A stretch of DNA of 52,668 nucleotides, from assembly GCA_014238425.1 (NCBI GenBank), contig JABABD010000034.1, positions 1 through 52,668 on the forward strand, in the 5' to 3' direction. The position numbers were made by a program, and so were the translations under genes. Source of the stretch: Flavobacteriaceae bacterium (lineage in GTDB: Bacteria > Bacteroidota > Bacteroidia > Flavobacteriales > Flavobacteriaceae). Of the stretch, positions 18,332 through 27,519 are shown one piece after another; position 1 is the stretch's first letter; every line of letters starts with the position of its first letter. Under the pieces are notes generated by a model. It was not told where the DNA came from, searched no databases, and worked only from the letters and a program-made list of their open reading frames with translations.

Positions 18332-19099
18332 TTAGTTAACTAACTTATATGCAATTATTCCTAAAATCAAAAGCACCGTGAAAATAACTCCAACAAACAT
18401 CATATATAATATTTGCGATGCTATAGTTCGCCATATAGCTCCTAATATTGAGAGTTTATAGATTCTTTTAAGGCTATAGCCCAAATATAAGTACATAAAG
18501 ATGGTAGCGGTCAAATAACCAATTTGAGCGCCTGTACCCGTTAACATGAAGACTGTTCCAAAAAAGAACATAATGATTGTATATTGGGCCGTCGTATACA
18601 TATTGATAACTATATGCTCGGCATAATTATGGCGCTTGTTAATGAAAACTACATACGTGGCTATGGCTGTTATAGGTATGAATAAAATAGTAATCAGCCC
18701 ATAGTAATCAAAAAAATACGTGCCAATCTCTGCCATTTTTGTGTCAAATTCGGCCCCCAAGGCTGTTGGCGTTGATGAGGTTGCTTCTATGGTTTCTGGA
18801 AAGAATTTTTGGAGTATTAAAAATTGAAACCCCATTAATGTCAACGTTAAAGCTAGGTAGCTAATTACATTTACGTACGTTTTTCTAGAACCATCAATAA
18901 AGCTGTTAATGACGACTTCAGGTTTTGTGAAAAGATGAATAAATGTTTTGAAGATTTTATTATCATAATCAAAGAACTGACTATTAAAATCTTTTATAAC
19001 TCTTTTAATAGTGAGTCTTTTAGTAATAACTTTATTGCCACAAAGAGAGCAATAGCTAACATTGGTAGGAAGTTGAGATTTACAATTTTTGCAATCCAT
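18332..19099 (-). CDS. DUF3667 membrane protein with zinc-ribbon N-terminus (copy 1)
   Basis: 255 residues from the ATG at 19099; a TTG at 19105 would add two residues. The N-terminus is MDCKNCKSQL followed by YCSLCGNKVITKRLTIK, again two CxxC pairs. The DUF3667 motifs (FFDYDNKIFKTFIHLF, DGSRKTYVNVISYLALTL) and several transmembrane helices follow. It begins 2 bases after the cdaA stop, so it is tightly coupled to diadenylate cyclase. A link to c-di-AMP signalling is an inference from position only. Confidence 0.88.
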   Translation of the reverse strand: MDCKNCKSQLPTNVSYCSLCGNKVITKRLTIKRVIKDFNSQFFDYDNKIFKTFIHLFTKPEVVINSFIDGSRKTYVNVISYLALTLTLMGFQFLILQKFFPETIEATSSTPTALGAEFDTKMAEIGTYFFDYYGLITILFIPITAIATYVVFINKRHNYAEHIVINMYTTAQYTIIMFFFGTVFMLTGTGAQIGYLTATIFMYLYLGYSLKRIYKLSILGAIWRTIASQILYMMFVGVIFTVLLILGIIAYKLVN

Positions 19100-19101
19100 T
19101 A

Positions 19102-19887
19102 TCAAACGAGCTCTTTTTGAATAAGATCTGTTAGTTCAACTGTATCATTGAACATTACAAACTTTCCATTTTTTATATAGGAAATCTGTCCAGTTTCTTC
19201 AGAAACCACGAGTGCTACAGCATCTGTTTTTTCTGTAATGCCTACAGCTGCACGATGTCGTAACCCAAAACGCATTGGAATATTGGTGTCATTACTAACT
19301 GGAAGAATAACTCTTGTTGCTTTAACAATATTATTTTCAATAATTGCTGCACCATCGTGAAGTGGGCTGTTTTTAAAGAAGATACTTTCAATAATAGGTT
19401 GTGTTACCTTTATATTCATTTCATCTCCAGTATTTGTCAAGAAGTCCAGATTGTTGTTCCGTTCAATTACAATTAAGGCACCTGTTTTGGTGCTACCCAT
19501 TTTATTACATGCCGCAATAATGCTTTCAACATCAGTTTCGGCAATGACATCTGTTTTTATGAATTTAAGGTTCTTGAAGAATTTTCCTTTGCCACTTAGA
19601 TTAGTAGACCCTATCATTAGTAAGAACTTCCTGATTTCTTGCTGGAATACGACAATCAGTGCAAACATTCCTACGCTTATAAATCCGCCAAGGATATTAC
19701 TTAACAACTGCATTTGTAGGGCTTGTGTGAGCTTCCAAATGATATAAACAATCACAATGCCTATAAATATATTAATGGCTACAGTGCCTTTTACCAGTTT
19801 ATAAACATAATATAAAAGGAAGGCAACGAGTACGACATCAATTATGTCGACTACGCTGAATTTTAAAAGATCATCAAAAATTTCCAA
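19102..19887 (-). CDS. cdaA: diadenylate cyclase CdaA
   Basis: 261 residues. Makes cyclic di-AMP from two ATP. Three N-terminal transmembrane helices (about residues 13-30, 35-53, 62-82) precede the DAC (DisA_N) domain, whose active-site motifs DGA (NSPLHDGAAII) and RHR (FGLRHRAAVGI) are both intact. The length matches CdaA/DacA of Bacteroidota. It lies 33 bp downstream of folP on the same strand, a common flavobacterial pairing, and is followed by two DUF3667 genes. No YbbR-type CdaR gene is adjacent. Confidence 0.95.
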   Translation of the reverse strand: MEIFDDLLKFSVVDIIDVVLVAFLLYYVYKLVKGTVAINIFIGIVIVYIIWKLTQALQMQLLSNILGGFISVGMFALIVVFQQEIRKFLLMIGSTNLSGKGKFFKNLKFIKTDVIAETDVESIIAACNKMGSTKTGALIVIERNNNLDFLTNTGDEMNIKVTQPIIESIFFKNSPLHDGAAIIENNIVKATRVILPVSNDTNIPMRFGLRHRAAVGITEKTDAVALVVSEETGQISYIKNGKFVMFNDTVELTDLIQKELV

Positions 19888-19920
19888 GAAATTGAATTTT
19901 TATAAAAATAGGAATTTAAG

Positions 19921-20745
19921 TTAATTTCTCATCGAATTATAAATGCTAATACATTCCATGGCTTCTTTTACATCATGAACTCTAAGTATAGAAGCGCCTT
20001 TTGATAGTCCAATAGTGTTTAAACTCGTCGTTCCATTTAATGCATTTTGCGCATCTGTCTCCAGTAATTTATAAATCATTGATTTTCTAGATACACCAAT
20101 AAGAATAGGGGCATCTAAAAGCTTCAATAATTCTAATTTATTCATGAGCTCATAATTTTGCTCTAAGGTCTTTGAAAAACCAAATCCTGGATCCACAATA
20201 ACATCCTTGATCCCATAAGAACGTGCCTTTTTAAGATGTTCTGAAAAATAATAATTAATATCATGAATCACATCTTTATACGCTGTGTTTTGCTGCATGG
20301 TTTGCGGTGTCCCTTTCATATGCATCATGATATATGGTACATTCAATGCTCCAATAGTAGGCATCATGTCTGAATCTAATTGTCCAGCCGAAATATCATT
20401 TACTAAAACTGCTCCTGCTTCAATACAGGATTTTGCAATCTTACTTCTAAAAGTATCGATGGAAATCAAAGTATCTGGAAAATGTTTTAGGACTAATTGA
20501 ACCATCGGGAGCACTCTTTTTAACTCTTCATCTTCACTAACATCATTGGCGCCAGGACGAGAACTATAACCGCCAATATCAATAAAAGTAGCACCTTCAG
20601 TCTTCATAGATTCAACTTGTTTTAGGATATCGGTTTCATTGTTATAACTGCCTCCATCATAAAAAGAATCTGGTGTAACGTTTAAAATTCCCATAACCTT
20701 AGGCGATGATAAATCAATAAGGATTCCTTTACAATTAATGGTCAT
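19921..20745 (-). CDS. folP: dihydropteroate synthase
   Basis: 274 residues. Condenses p-aminobenzoate with dihydropterin pyrophosphate in folate synthesis. Family motifs are all visible: MGILNVTPDSFYDGG (pterin site), IDIGGYSSRPGA, ISIDTFRS, LVNDISAG, MHMKGTPQTM, VDPGFGFSKT, GVSRKSM and RVHDV. The start is the ATG at 20745, where the minus-strand reading begins MTINCKGILIDL. First gene of the minus-strand run to cdaA; divergent from the DUF1599 gene, with a short AACTTT-rich spacer. Confidence 0.96.
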   Translation of the reverse strand: MTINCKGILIDLSSPKVMGILNVTPDSFYDGGSYNNETDILKQVESMKTEGATFIDIGGYSSRPGANDVSEDEELKRVLPMVQLVLKHFPDTLISIDTFRSKIAKSCIEAGAVLVNDISAGQLDSDMMPTIGALNVPYIMMHMKGTPQTMQQNTAYKDVIHDINYYFSEHLKKARSYGIKDVIVDPGFGFSKTLEQNYELMNKLELLKLLDAPILIGVSRKSMIYKLLETDAQNALNGTTSLNTIGLSKGASILRVHDVKEAMECISIYNSMRN

Positions 20746-20818
20746 GAAGAACTTTAAACTTTAAACTTTTGAACTTTGAACTATTTAAGCGAAATTTACG
20801 GAAAATTCAGCTCATTTT

Positions 20819-21358
20819 ATGCAAGATACTTCAAAACAATACGATGACATTATTACCGTCTGTCGTGATTTGTTCGTAAAAAAAATGAAAGATTATGGAA
20901 GCGCTTGGCGAATTCTAAGACTTCCTTCTCTTACCGATCAGATTTATATTAAAGCTCAGCGCATTAGAGGTCTTCAGCAAAATAATGTTCGAAAGGTAGA
21001 TGAAGGAGAGATGAGTGAGTTCATAGGGATTATTAATTATTGTATCATGGCATTGATTCAATTAGAAAAAGGTGTGGTTGAACAACCAGATATACCATTA
21101 GATGAAGCTATAATATTATACGATCAAAAAATAACCACAACAAAACAATTGATGCAAGACAAAAATCATGATTATGGTGAAGCATGGAGAGATATGCGTG
21201 TCAGTTCTTTAACCGATTTAATATTACAAAAATTATTAAGAGTCAAGCAGATTGAAGATAATGCTGGAAAAACATTAGTTAGTGAAGGTATTAGTGCTAA
21301 TTATGAAGATATGATTAATTATGCAGTATTTGCATTAATTCATTTAAACGAAGCATAA
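20819..21358 (+). CDS. DUF1599 domain protein
   Basis: 179 residues built of two related halves: KMKDYGSAWRILRLPSLTDQ (about residues 22-41) is echoed by DKNHDYGEAWRDMRVSSLTD (about 117-136), each followed by a helical segment (INYCIMALIQLE; INYAVFALIHLN). This internal duplication is characteristic of DUF1599 proteins. Cytoplasmic, function unknown. Begins a co-directional operon through prmA; the next start is 3 bp after its stop. Confidence 0.88.
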   Translation: MQDTSKQYDDIITVCRDLFVKKMKDYGSAWRILRLPSLTDQIYIKAQRIRGLQQNNVRKVDEGEMSEFIGIINYCIMALIQLEKGVVEQPDIPLDEAIILYDQKITTTKQLMQDKNHDYGEAWRDMRVSSLTDLILQKLLRVKQIEDNAGKTLVSEGISANYEDMINYAVFALIHLNEA

Positions 21359-21361
21359 TAT

Positions 21362-22648
21362 ATGAAAGTGTTTTTGACCATAGCGAGACTAATTGTTGGA
21401 AGTTTATTTATTGTTTCAGGTTTAATTAAGTGCAATGATACAATTGGGTTTTCCTATAAACTCAATGATTATTTTGCAGCGGATGTTTTGGGACTAGAAT
21501 TTTTAATTCCTTATTCATTAATATTGGCTGTAGTAATTTGCGTTGTTGAAATTGTACTTGGAGTTGCTGTTATTTTTGGCTTTAAAAGTAAGCTGACTAC
21601 CACGCTAATCCTGTTAATGATGCTATTTTTTACCTGGCTCACCTGGTACACGTCTAGTTGTTTAGAAGCTCAAGAAATCGCCTCTAAATTAGGTGAAAGT
21701 TTTGATAAAAACTGTGTTACCGACTGTGGTTGCTTTGGAGATGCTCTAAAATTAACACCGAAAGAATCATTCTATAAAGACTTGTTTCTACTCATATTTA
21801 CAATTCCTTTATTTGTTTTTGCGTTTAAAGGAATGATTCCAAAAAATAAGCCTAAGCAAGATGTTTTTTATATAACGGCTTCGTTATTATTAATTCTTGT
21901 GTTTGGAGTGTTTGTAATAGGTTGGTGGTTTACACTAATATTTTCAGCGCTATTATATGGCTTAGTTTATTTGGTAAAAAGGCAAACGGATAATGAATGG
22001 TTTTCGCTATTAGTTGTATACATTATATCATTAGGGTTTACTTGGTATTGTTTGCAAAATTTACCACTTAAAGATTTTAGAGCTTACAAGATCGATAGCA
22101 ATATATTAGAAAATATGTCTATGCCAGAAAACGCACCAAAGGCTATTGTAGATTATCATTGGAAATTTAATGTAAATGGTTCAGAGCAAGTTCTTACAAC
22201 TCGTGGAAGTTACCCTGAAGTTGAGGGTGGCGAGTTTGTCAGTGTAGAAACAGAAGAGATCGAAGCTGGCTATGAGATTCCGATTCTAGATTTCTCAATT
22301 GAAAGAGAAGGCCAAGATTTTACTGAAGCGATATTAAATGAGGACAATGTGCTCATGATTGTAATGTATAATTTAGCCAAATCGGAAGCTGAAGGTTTAA
22401 CAACGCTAAAATCTATAACTGACGACGCCACTAAAAAAGGCTATAAAGTTGTAGGTATAACAGCATCAAATATAGAATCGCAGCAGGAAATTGCTAATGC
22501 TTACAATTTGAATTTTGATTTCTATTTCTGCGATGAGAAAGCGTTAAAAACTGTTATACGCTCTAATCCAGGAGTCTTGAAATTAAAGCAAGGCACAATC
22601 ATTCAAAAATTACATTGGAATGATATTGATGATCTGAGCTTTGATTAA
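21362..22648 (+). CDS. BT_3928-type membrane protein: DoxX-like domain plus thioredoxin-like tail
   Basis: 428 residues. The first 200 residues hold DoxX/MauE-like transmembrane helices (ARLIVGSLFIVSGLIKCNDT, IVLGVAVIFGF) with a loop containing Cys residues (TDCGCFGDALKL). Further helices follow to about residue 235, then a soluble C-terminal domain of about 190 residues resembling a thioredoxin fold (NEDNVLMIVMYNLAKSEAEG) without a CxxC pair. Known DoxX/MauE relatives work in electron transfer or disulfide formation; the role here is unproven. It overlaps the following permease start by 8 bases. Confidence 0.85.
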   Translation: MKVFLTIARLIVGSLFIVSGLIKCNDTIGFSYKLNDYFAADVLGLEFLIPYSLILAVVICVVEIVLGVAVIFGFKSKLTTTLILLMMLFFTWLTWYTSSCLEAQEIASKLGESFDKNCVTDCGCFGDALKLTPKESFYKDLFLLIFTIPLFVFAFKGMIPKNKPKQDVFYITASLLLILVFGVFVIGWWFTLIFSALLYGLVYLVKRQTDNEWFSLLVVYIISLGFTWYCLQNLPLKDFRAYKIDSNILENMSMPENAPKAIVDYHWKFNVNGSEQVLTTRGSYPEVEGGEFVSVETEEIEAGYEIPILDFSIEREGQDFTEAILNEDNVLMIVMYNLAKSEAEGLTTLKSITDDATKKGYKVVGITASNIESQQEIANAYNLNFDFYFCDEKALKTVIRSNPGVLKLKQGTIIQKLHWNDIDDLSFD

Positions 22649-23717
22649 TTATATTCTAAATAAGATATTTTATGCTTTTCTAACATTGTTAGGTGTTGTT
22701 ACCGTTATCTTCTTTTTATTTAATGTACTACCAGGTGATCCTGCCAAAATGATGCTTGGGCAAAACCAAACACAGGAGCAATTAGATGTTGTTAGTAAGA
22801 AATTTGGCTTCGACAAACCTATCGGAAAACAATATTTGTATTACCTCAATGACCTTTCTCCAATATCGTTTCATAGTCAGAGTCAAGAGGATTACACATA
22901 TTTAACTAATGGGAAATACAAGGCGTCAAACTTATTTTCTTTAGGTAACATATCTGTTGTTTTAAAACGCCCGTATTTAAGAGAATCTTTTGCAAGACCT
23001 GGAAAACGTGTTGCCGAAATTATTGGTGAAACCTTACCAAATACATTTGTGCTGGCCGTTACTGCCATTATCATTGCTATGATTTTAGGTGTATTTCTTG
23101 GTATTATTTCAGCCTTGTTTAAAGATAGATGGTTAGACAAGACAATACAGATATTTAGTACTCTAGGAATGAGCGTGCCTTCTTTTTTCAGCGCTATATT
23201 ATTTGCATGGCTTTTCGGATTTGTATTACATAAGTATACGAACCTAGAAATGACAGGAAGTTTATATGAGCTTGATGACTTTGGAGAATCCATAACCATT
23301 AAATGGAAGAATTTAATTTTACCATCTATAGTATTGGGTATTCGTCCTCTGGCAGTGGTCATTCAACTAATGCGTAACTCGTTATTGGAAGTTTTTAACC
23401 AAGATTATATACGAACAGCTAGGGCTAAAGGCTTGAGTGAGTTTCAAGTCATAAAGAATCATGCCGTTAAAAACGCATTAAACCCTGTAATTACCGCTAT
23501 TTCGGGTTGGTTCGCTTCAATGCTAGCAGGAGCGGTTTTTGTTGAATATATATTTGGATGGAATGGATTAGGCAAAGAAATTGTTAATGCACTGAATTCC
23601 TTGGATCTTCCAGTTATTATGGGTTCAGTATTAATAATTGCTTTACTTTTTATAATAATCAATATTTTTGTGGATATTATCTACGCTTGGTTGGACCCTA
23701 AAGTAAAACTACAATAA
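22641..23717 (+). CDS. ABC transporter permease, DppB/OppB type
   Basis: 358 residues. The start is a TTG at 22641, since MINYILNKIFYAFLTLLGVV is the expected first helix and no ATG precedes it. The peptide/nickel permease signature is present: NVLPGDPAKMMLG near the N-terminus and the cytoplasmic EAA loop (DYIRTARAKGLSEFQVIKNH AVKNALNPV). Six transmembrane helices. In most bacteria this subunit works with a DppC-type permease, ATPases and a binding protein, none of which is next to it, so partners must be elsewhere. Confidence 0.92.
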   Translation: MINYILNKIFYAFLTLLGVVTVIFFLFNVLPGDPAKMMLGQNQTQEQLDVVSKKFGFDKPIGKQYLYYLNDLSPISFHSQSQEDYTYLTNGKYKASNLFSLGNISVVLKRPYLRESFARPGKRVAEIIGETLPNTFVLAVTAIIIAMILGVFLGIISALFKDRWLDKTIQIFSTLGMSVPSFFSAILFAWLFGFVLHKYTNLEMTGSLYELDDFGESITIKWKNLILPSIVLGIRPLAVVIQLMRNSLLEVFNQDYIRTARAKGLSEFQVIKNHAVKNALNPVITAISGWFASMLAGAVFVEYIFGWNGLGKEIVNALNSLDLPVIMGSVLIIALLFIIINIFVDIIYAWLDPKVKLQ

Positions 23718-23724
23718 GAGATTT

Positions 23725-24210
23725 ATGAAAAATAAAGGCCTAATATGCATCTTACTAGTTACATTAATAAGTTGTGGTGAAGCGCCGACGCAATTCTCGG
23801 AAGATGTCTTGAATGACTCTTTTGTTTCATTAGATGGTGCAGATGTTCAACTTAAGGAGATATTAAAAAAATATGAAGGCGAACAAATAGTCATAAACGT
23901 TTGGGCATCGTGGTGTAAGGATTGTATTTTAGGAATGCCAGATTTAAAAAATTTGCAATCAGAATTTGCAAACACCAAATTTCTCTTTTTATCAGTTGAC
24001 AGGAATGAAGCGGCTTGGAAACGTAGCCTTGTGAAATATGATTTAATTGGAGGTCATTATTTCTTACCAGATGGTCAAAAGGGCGTATTCGGTGATTTCT
24101 TGAATTCTAATTGGATTCCTAGATACATGGTGATAGATAAACAAGGAAATATAAAACTATTCAAGGCCAAGAAGGCCTCAGATAATAAATTAAAGGAAGC
24201 ATTACAATGA
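23725..24210 (+). CDS. TlpA-like thioredoxin-family lipoprotein
   Basis: 161 residues with a lipobox (LISC, Cys17), so probably membrane-anchored and periplasmic. The thioredoxin fold carries the redox motif W63-C64-K-D-C67 in VWASWCKDCILGMP, and the cis-Pro region WIPRYMVIDKQG is present. It probably reduces periplasmic disulfides. It overlaps tpiA by 4 bases (ATGA). Co-transcription with a DoxX/thioredoxin-like membrane protein two genes upstream suggests a shared redox theme. Confidence 0.9.
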   Translation: MKNKGLICILLVTLISCGEAPTQFSEDVLNDSFVSLDGADVQLKEILKKYEGEQIVINVWASWCKDCILGMPDLKNLQSEFANTKFLFLSVDRNEAAWKRSLVKYDLIGGHYFLPDGQKGVFGDFLNSNWIPRYMVIDKQGNIKLFKAKKASDNKLKEALQ

Positions 24211-24956
24211 GAAAGAACATAGTAGCAGGAAACTGGAAAATGAATAATGATTTGTCGCAAACACGATCACTAATTAATGATTTAAAAGAACAGAGGATAA
24301 CATCTAATGCAGAGGTAATGATTGCACCAACGGCTGTAAATCTTTATCAAGCAGTTGAAGCTACAAAACCTTCAAAAATAGAGGTCATTGCGCAGAACAT
24401 GCATTTTGCGGATAGTGGTGCTTACACAGGTGAAGTCAGTGCCAGTATGTTGAAAAGCGTTGGTGTAGGAACAGTAATATTAGGACATAGTGAGCGTCGT
24501 GCGTATTTTAATGAAACAGATGAGTTGCTTGCAAAGAAAGTAGATGCAGCTTTAGCTAATAACATAAGAATTATATTTTGTTTTGGAGAGGAGTTAGCAG
24601 ATCGTAAATCTGGAAACGAAGAAAACATAGTAGAAGGCCAAATCAAGAATGCTCTGTTTCATTTAGATGCTTCTGCGTTCAAAAATGTAGTTCTTGCTTA
24701 TGAGCCAGTTTGGGCAATAGGTACAGGTGAAACCGCGAGTCCAGAGCAAGCTCAAGATATGCATGAGTTTATAAGAAAGACACTATCTGATAAATACGGA
24801 GCTAATGTCGCTGATTCTGTCTCGATTCTTTATGGAGGAAGTGTGAAGCCAAATAATGCCAATGAGATATTCTCTAAGCCAGATGTTGATGGTGGATTGA
24901 TTGGTGGTGCTTCACTTAAAGCTGAAGACTTCTTTGCTATTGTTAATGCGTTTTAA
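24207..24956 (+). CDS. tpiA: triosephosphate isomerase
   Basis: 249 residues. Interconverts dihydroxyacetone phosphate and glyceraldehyde-3-phosphate. Catalytic residues are in place: Lys in AGNWKMN, His in LGHSERR, Glu in LAYEPVWAIGTGETAS, and the phosphate loop YGGSVKPNN / GGLIGGASL. Coupled by 4- and 1-base overlaps to its neighbours. Confidence 0.97.
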   Translation: MRKNIVAGNWKMNNDLSQTRSLINDLKEQRITSNAEVMIAPTAVNLYQAVEATKPSKIEVIAQNMHFADSGAYTGEVSASMLKSVGVGTVILGHSERRAYFNETDELLAKKVDAALANNIRIIFCFGEELADRKSGNEENIVEGQIKNALFHLDASAFKNVVLAYEPVWAIGTGETASPEQAQDMHEFIRKTLSDKYGANVADSVSILYGGSVKPNNANEIFSKPDVDGGLIGGASLKAEDFFAIVNAF

Positions 24957-25795
24957 TGTCAGACACCATATACATCGCATATAATTTTAACGTACAGCCA
25001 TTGCAGCCTGCTGTCGAAATACTCATTGCTGAGTTAGGTTATGCAGGTTTTGAGAGTTTTGTTGAAACAAATGATGGTGTGACAGCTTATATTCAGAAAG
25101 AAAATTGTAATGCTTCAATTTTGGATGATATTCAAATTTTAAGTTCAGATGAGTTTGAAATTTCATTCACTTCTGAAGAAATTGCTCAAACGAATTGGAA
25201 TGCAGAATGGGAGAAGAGTTTCAGTCCTATAATTGTAAATAACGAATGTACAGTTAGAGCTTCTTTTCACAATATTCCTCAGACTAAATATGATATTGTT
25301 ATTGAGCCAAAAATGAGTTTTGGTACAGGCCATCATGAAACAACACATATGATGATTGAGCATATTCTTAAGAATAGTTTCAAGGACAAGACTGTTCTCG
25401 ACATGGGTTGCGGCACAGGTATTCTGGCCATTCTTGCTGAGATGCGAGGTGCCAAACAAGTGGATGCTATTGATATAGATAACTGGTGCTATTTAAATAG
25501 TGTTGAGAATGCAAAACGAAATAATTGCAATAGAATTGATGTTTTTGAAGGCGATGCTTTGTTGCTAAAGGATCAAAAATACGATGTCATCTTGGCAAAT
25601 ATCAATAGAAATATATTGCTAAAAGACATACCTACTTATGCGCAACATCTCAATAAAAATGGGCTACTTTTTTTAAGCGGGTTTTATGACGACGATTTGG
25701 ATTTGATCATTGCAAAATGTGAAGAGAATTCACTTGAATTTGATAATAAATCATTAAAAAACGATTGGGCGTCAGTAATGTTTAAAATTGCATAA
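24956..25795 (+). CDS. prmA: ribosomal protein L11 methyltransferase
   Basis: 279 residues. SAM-dependent trimethylation of ribosomal protein L11. The N-terminal recognition domain is followed by the catalytic domain with motif I VLDMGCGTGILAILAEMRGA, the SAM-binding acidic residue in VDAIDIDNW, and the NIN motif (ILANINRNI) of PrmA. The 1-base overlap with tpiA shows coupling. It ends the operon that begins with the DUF1599 gene. Confidence 0.95.
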   Translation: MSDTIYIAYNFNVQPLQPAVEILIAELGYAGFESFVETNDGVTAYIQKENCNASILDDIQILSSDEFEISFTSEEIAQTNWNAEWEKSFSPIIVNNECTVRASFHNIPQTKYDIVIEPKMSFGTGHHETTHMMIEHILKNSFKDKTVLDMGCGTGILAILAEMRGAKQVDAIDIDNWCYLNSVENAKRNNCNRIDVFEGDALLLKDQKYDVILANINRNILLKDIPTYAQHLNKNGLLFLSGFYDDDLDLIIAKCEENSLEFDNKSLKNDWASVMFKIA

Positions 25796-25990
25796 AATTT
25801 CATTATTAAACCTGTTTAATGAACAAAAATCAAAAAATTCGATGAAATGCATTGTTATTCGTAAAAATGTGCGGTTTTACCGTAATCTAATTTCACATCT
25901 AATCTGTATCTTTACTACAAATAATATTATTTTAACTGTAGAATGACATAGCAATTATAAATATATAATTGAAGAGGATTTCTACACCAT

Positions 25991-26004
25991 TGTTTACGTA
26001 AACA
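25991..26004. promoter_or_regulatory. 14-bp perfect palindrome, candidate operator
   Basis: TGTTTACGTAAACA is fully self-complementary and lies 38 bases upstream of the M57 metalloprotease start, downstream of a TATCTTTA box at 25907-25914 (seven of eight positions of the -7 consensus). The position suits a repressor or activator site. No regulator gene is adjacent. Confidence 0.4.
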
Positions 26005-26041
26005 GATCAAAACAATAATTAATTTTTAATCTTAAAAAACA

Positions 26042-27082
26042 ATGAAGAAAGTTAAAATGTTCGCATTATTATGCGGCGCACTAACCATTGGCTTGGTTTC
26101 TTGTCAAAAAGAAGACCTAGCCGCTCCTGAGGATGTTTCAAGTTTAAATGAGGACATCATTATTAATTCTAATCAAACGGGAGGAAGAACATTAGTAACT
26201 GAAGCAGTTTTGCTGAATACAATAAGATCTCTCGACATAGATGTTGGAGTTATAACTGAAGGAGATTTTCATTTGCCTGATGGTTCTGTGGAAGAGAGAA
26301 TTTATATTGGAAATGATATTACGTTTACTAGAAATGAACTTCAATCATTATACGAAGATTATTCTGATACTGGACGGCAATATAGAACAGCTAACTTAGT
26401 AACGGGAACTAATAGAACAATAGATATTTTAGGCTATACAGGAGGTAGTCAAGCATTATCTAGTAAAGCGCGAACAGCTTTAACTAGAGCAGTTGCTAAT
26501 TATAATAACATTAGTAATATGACGCTACAATTTAACTTAACTTTTGGGACTAATTATCAAGCCGCAGATATGGTTGTATATGATAATTCAGTGAATACAC
26601 CTGGTGGTACAGGTGGAGTTGCAGGTTTCCCAAAATCTAATGGAACGCCACATAAATTTGTTCAAATATATGGTATAGAGCAATTTTCTACTAATGTAAA
26701 TGAGCATGTTATTAGCCACGAGATTGGGCACTCCGTAGGGTTCAGACACACAGATTGGTTTGACCGTTTAAGTTGTCCTCCAAGTTCTCAAGGAAATGAA
26801 GGTACTGGGTCAGACGGTGCTATACATATACCTGGAACTCCAACTGGAAGAGACTTAAGTTCGGTTATGCAAGCTTGTTTTTCTACAAGTGTAAGTGGGA
26901 ATTTTAATGGCAACGATGTGTCTTCATTACGTTCTATGTATCCAGCTAGCTCAGGTAGTATATGTGATGGAGTATCTGAATGGCAAAGTGGTGTGAGTTA
27001 CCCTGTAGGAGCTCGTGTTACTTATTTTGGCAATCTTTATGAACGTACAAGTAGCGGATGGACTTTCATAGGAGCTTGTTGA
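26042..27082 (+). CDS. M57-type (HEIGH) metalloprotease lipoprotein with C-terminal carbohydrate-binding module
   Basis: 346 residues with a lipobox (GLVSC, Cys21). The zinc site is H226-E-I-G-H230 with third ligand H236 (HEIGHSVGFRH), the pattern of dual-action HEIGH peptidases (M57). The last 40 residues (SEWQSGVSYPVGARVTYFGN, then LYERTSSGWTFIG) match the small chitin-binding CBM5/12 type. A Met-turn-like SVMQACFS follows the zinc site. Predicted surface or periplasmic protease that may be directed to chitin or similar glycans. It has its own palindrome and terminator between prmA and clpS, which are neighbours in many flavobacteria (recollection), so it may be an inserted accessory gene. 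Confidence 0.9.
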   Translation: MKKVKMFALLCGALTIGLVSCQKEDLAAPEDVSSLNEDIIINSNQTGGRTLVTEAVLLNTIRSLDIDVGVITEGDFHLPDGSVEERIYIGNDITFTRNELQSLYEDYSDTGRQYRTANLVTGTNRTIDILGYTGGSQALSSKARTALTRAVANYNNISNMTLQFNLTFGTNYQAADMVVYDNSVNTPGGTGGVAGFPKSNGTPHKFVQIYGIEQFSTNVNEHVISHEIGHSVGFRHTDWFDRLSCPPSSQGNEGTGSDGAIHIPGTPTGRDLSSVMQACFSTSVSGNFNGNDVSSLRSMYPASSGSICDGVSEWQSGVSYPVGARVTYFGNLYERTSSGWTFIGAC

Positions 27083-27160
27083 TTTGGAGAATGATTATGT
27101 TTACCATAAAGGTGGAACATTAATCTTAGAAATAAATTAATACATTATTTAAATAGTCTG

Positions 27161-27190
27161 AAAAGAGTGCCTTAATGGCACTCTTTTTGT
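27161..27190 (+). terminator. terminator of the M57 gene
   Basis: AAAAGAGTGCC (27161-27171) pairs with GGCACTCTTTT (27177-27187), loop TTAAT, then T-rich sequence. Confidence 0.9.
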
Positions 27191-27239
27191 TTTAATTTTA
27201 ATCTAATATTTTATAAATTAGCTTCAATATCTATTGTAT

Positions 27240-27515
27240 ATGAGTCGTAAAACAAAAGTAGAAGAAGAAGTTCTGCTAGATGAGGAGGTTTTAAAACAAA
27301 ATGAAATTGTTTTGTATAATGATGATGTCAATACCTTTGACCATGTTATTGATACGCTTATCAGTGCTTGCGACCATATACCAGAACAAGCAGAACAGTG
27401 TGCAATTATTGTACATTATAGAGGAAAATGTACTGTAAAAACAGGTGACTTTGATGACTTAAAGCCTCGCTGTAGTAAACTACTAAGTGCAGGATTAAGT
27501 GCCGAAATTATTTAG
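27240..27515 (+). CDS. clpS: ClpS adaptor of the Clp protease
   Basis: 91 residues from the ATG at 27240; a TTG at 27234 would add two. The core shows the ClpS signature: VLYNDDVNTFDHVIDTLI (N-degron pocket with the conserved Asn-Asp-Asp) and EQAEQCAIIVHYRGKCTVKTG. It delivers N-end-rule substrates to ClpAP or ClpCP. The gene ends 4 bases before the convergent MBL-rhodanese gene stop. Confidence 0.95.
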   Translation: MSRKTKVEEEVLLDEEVLKQNEIVLYNDDVNTFDHVIDTLISACDHIPEQAEQCAIIVHYRGKCTVKTGDFDDLKPRCSKLLSAGLSAEII

Positions 27516-27519
27516 TCGT

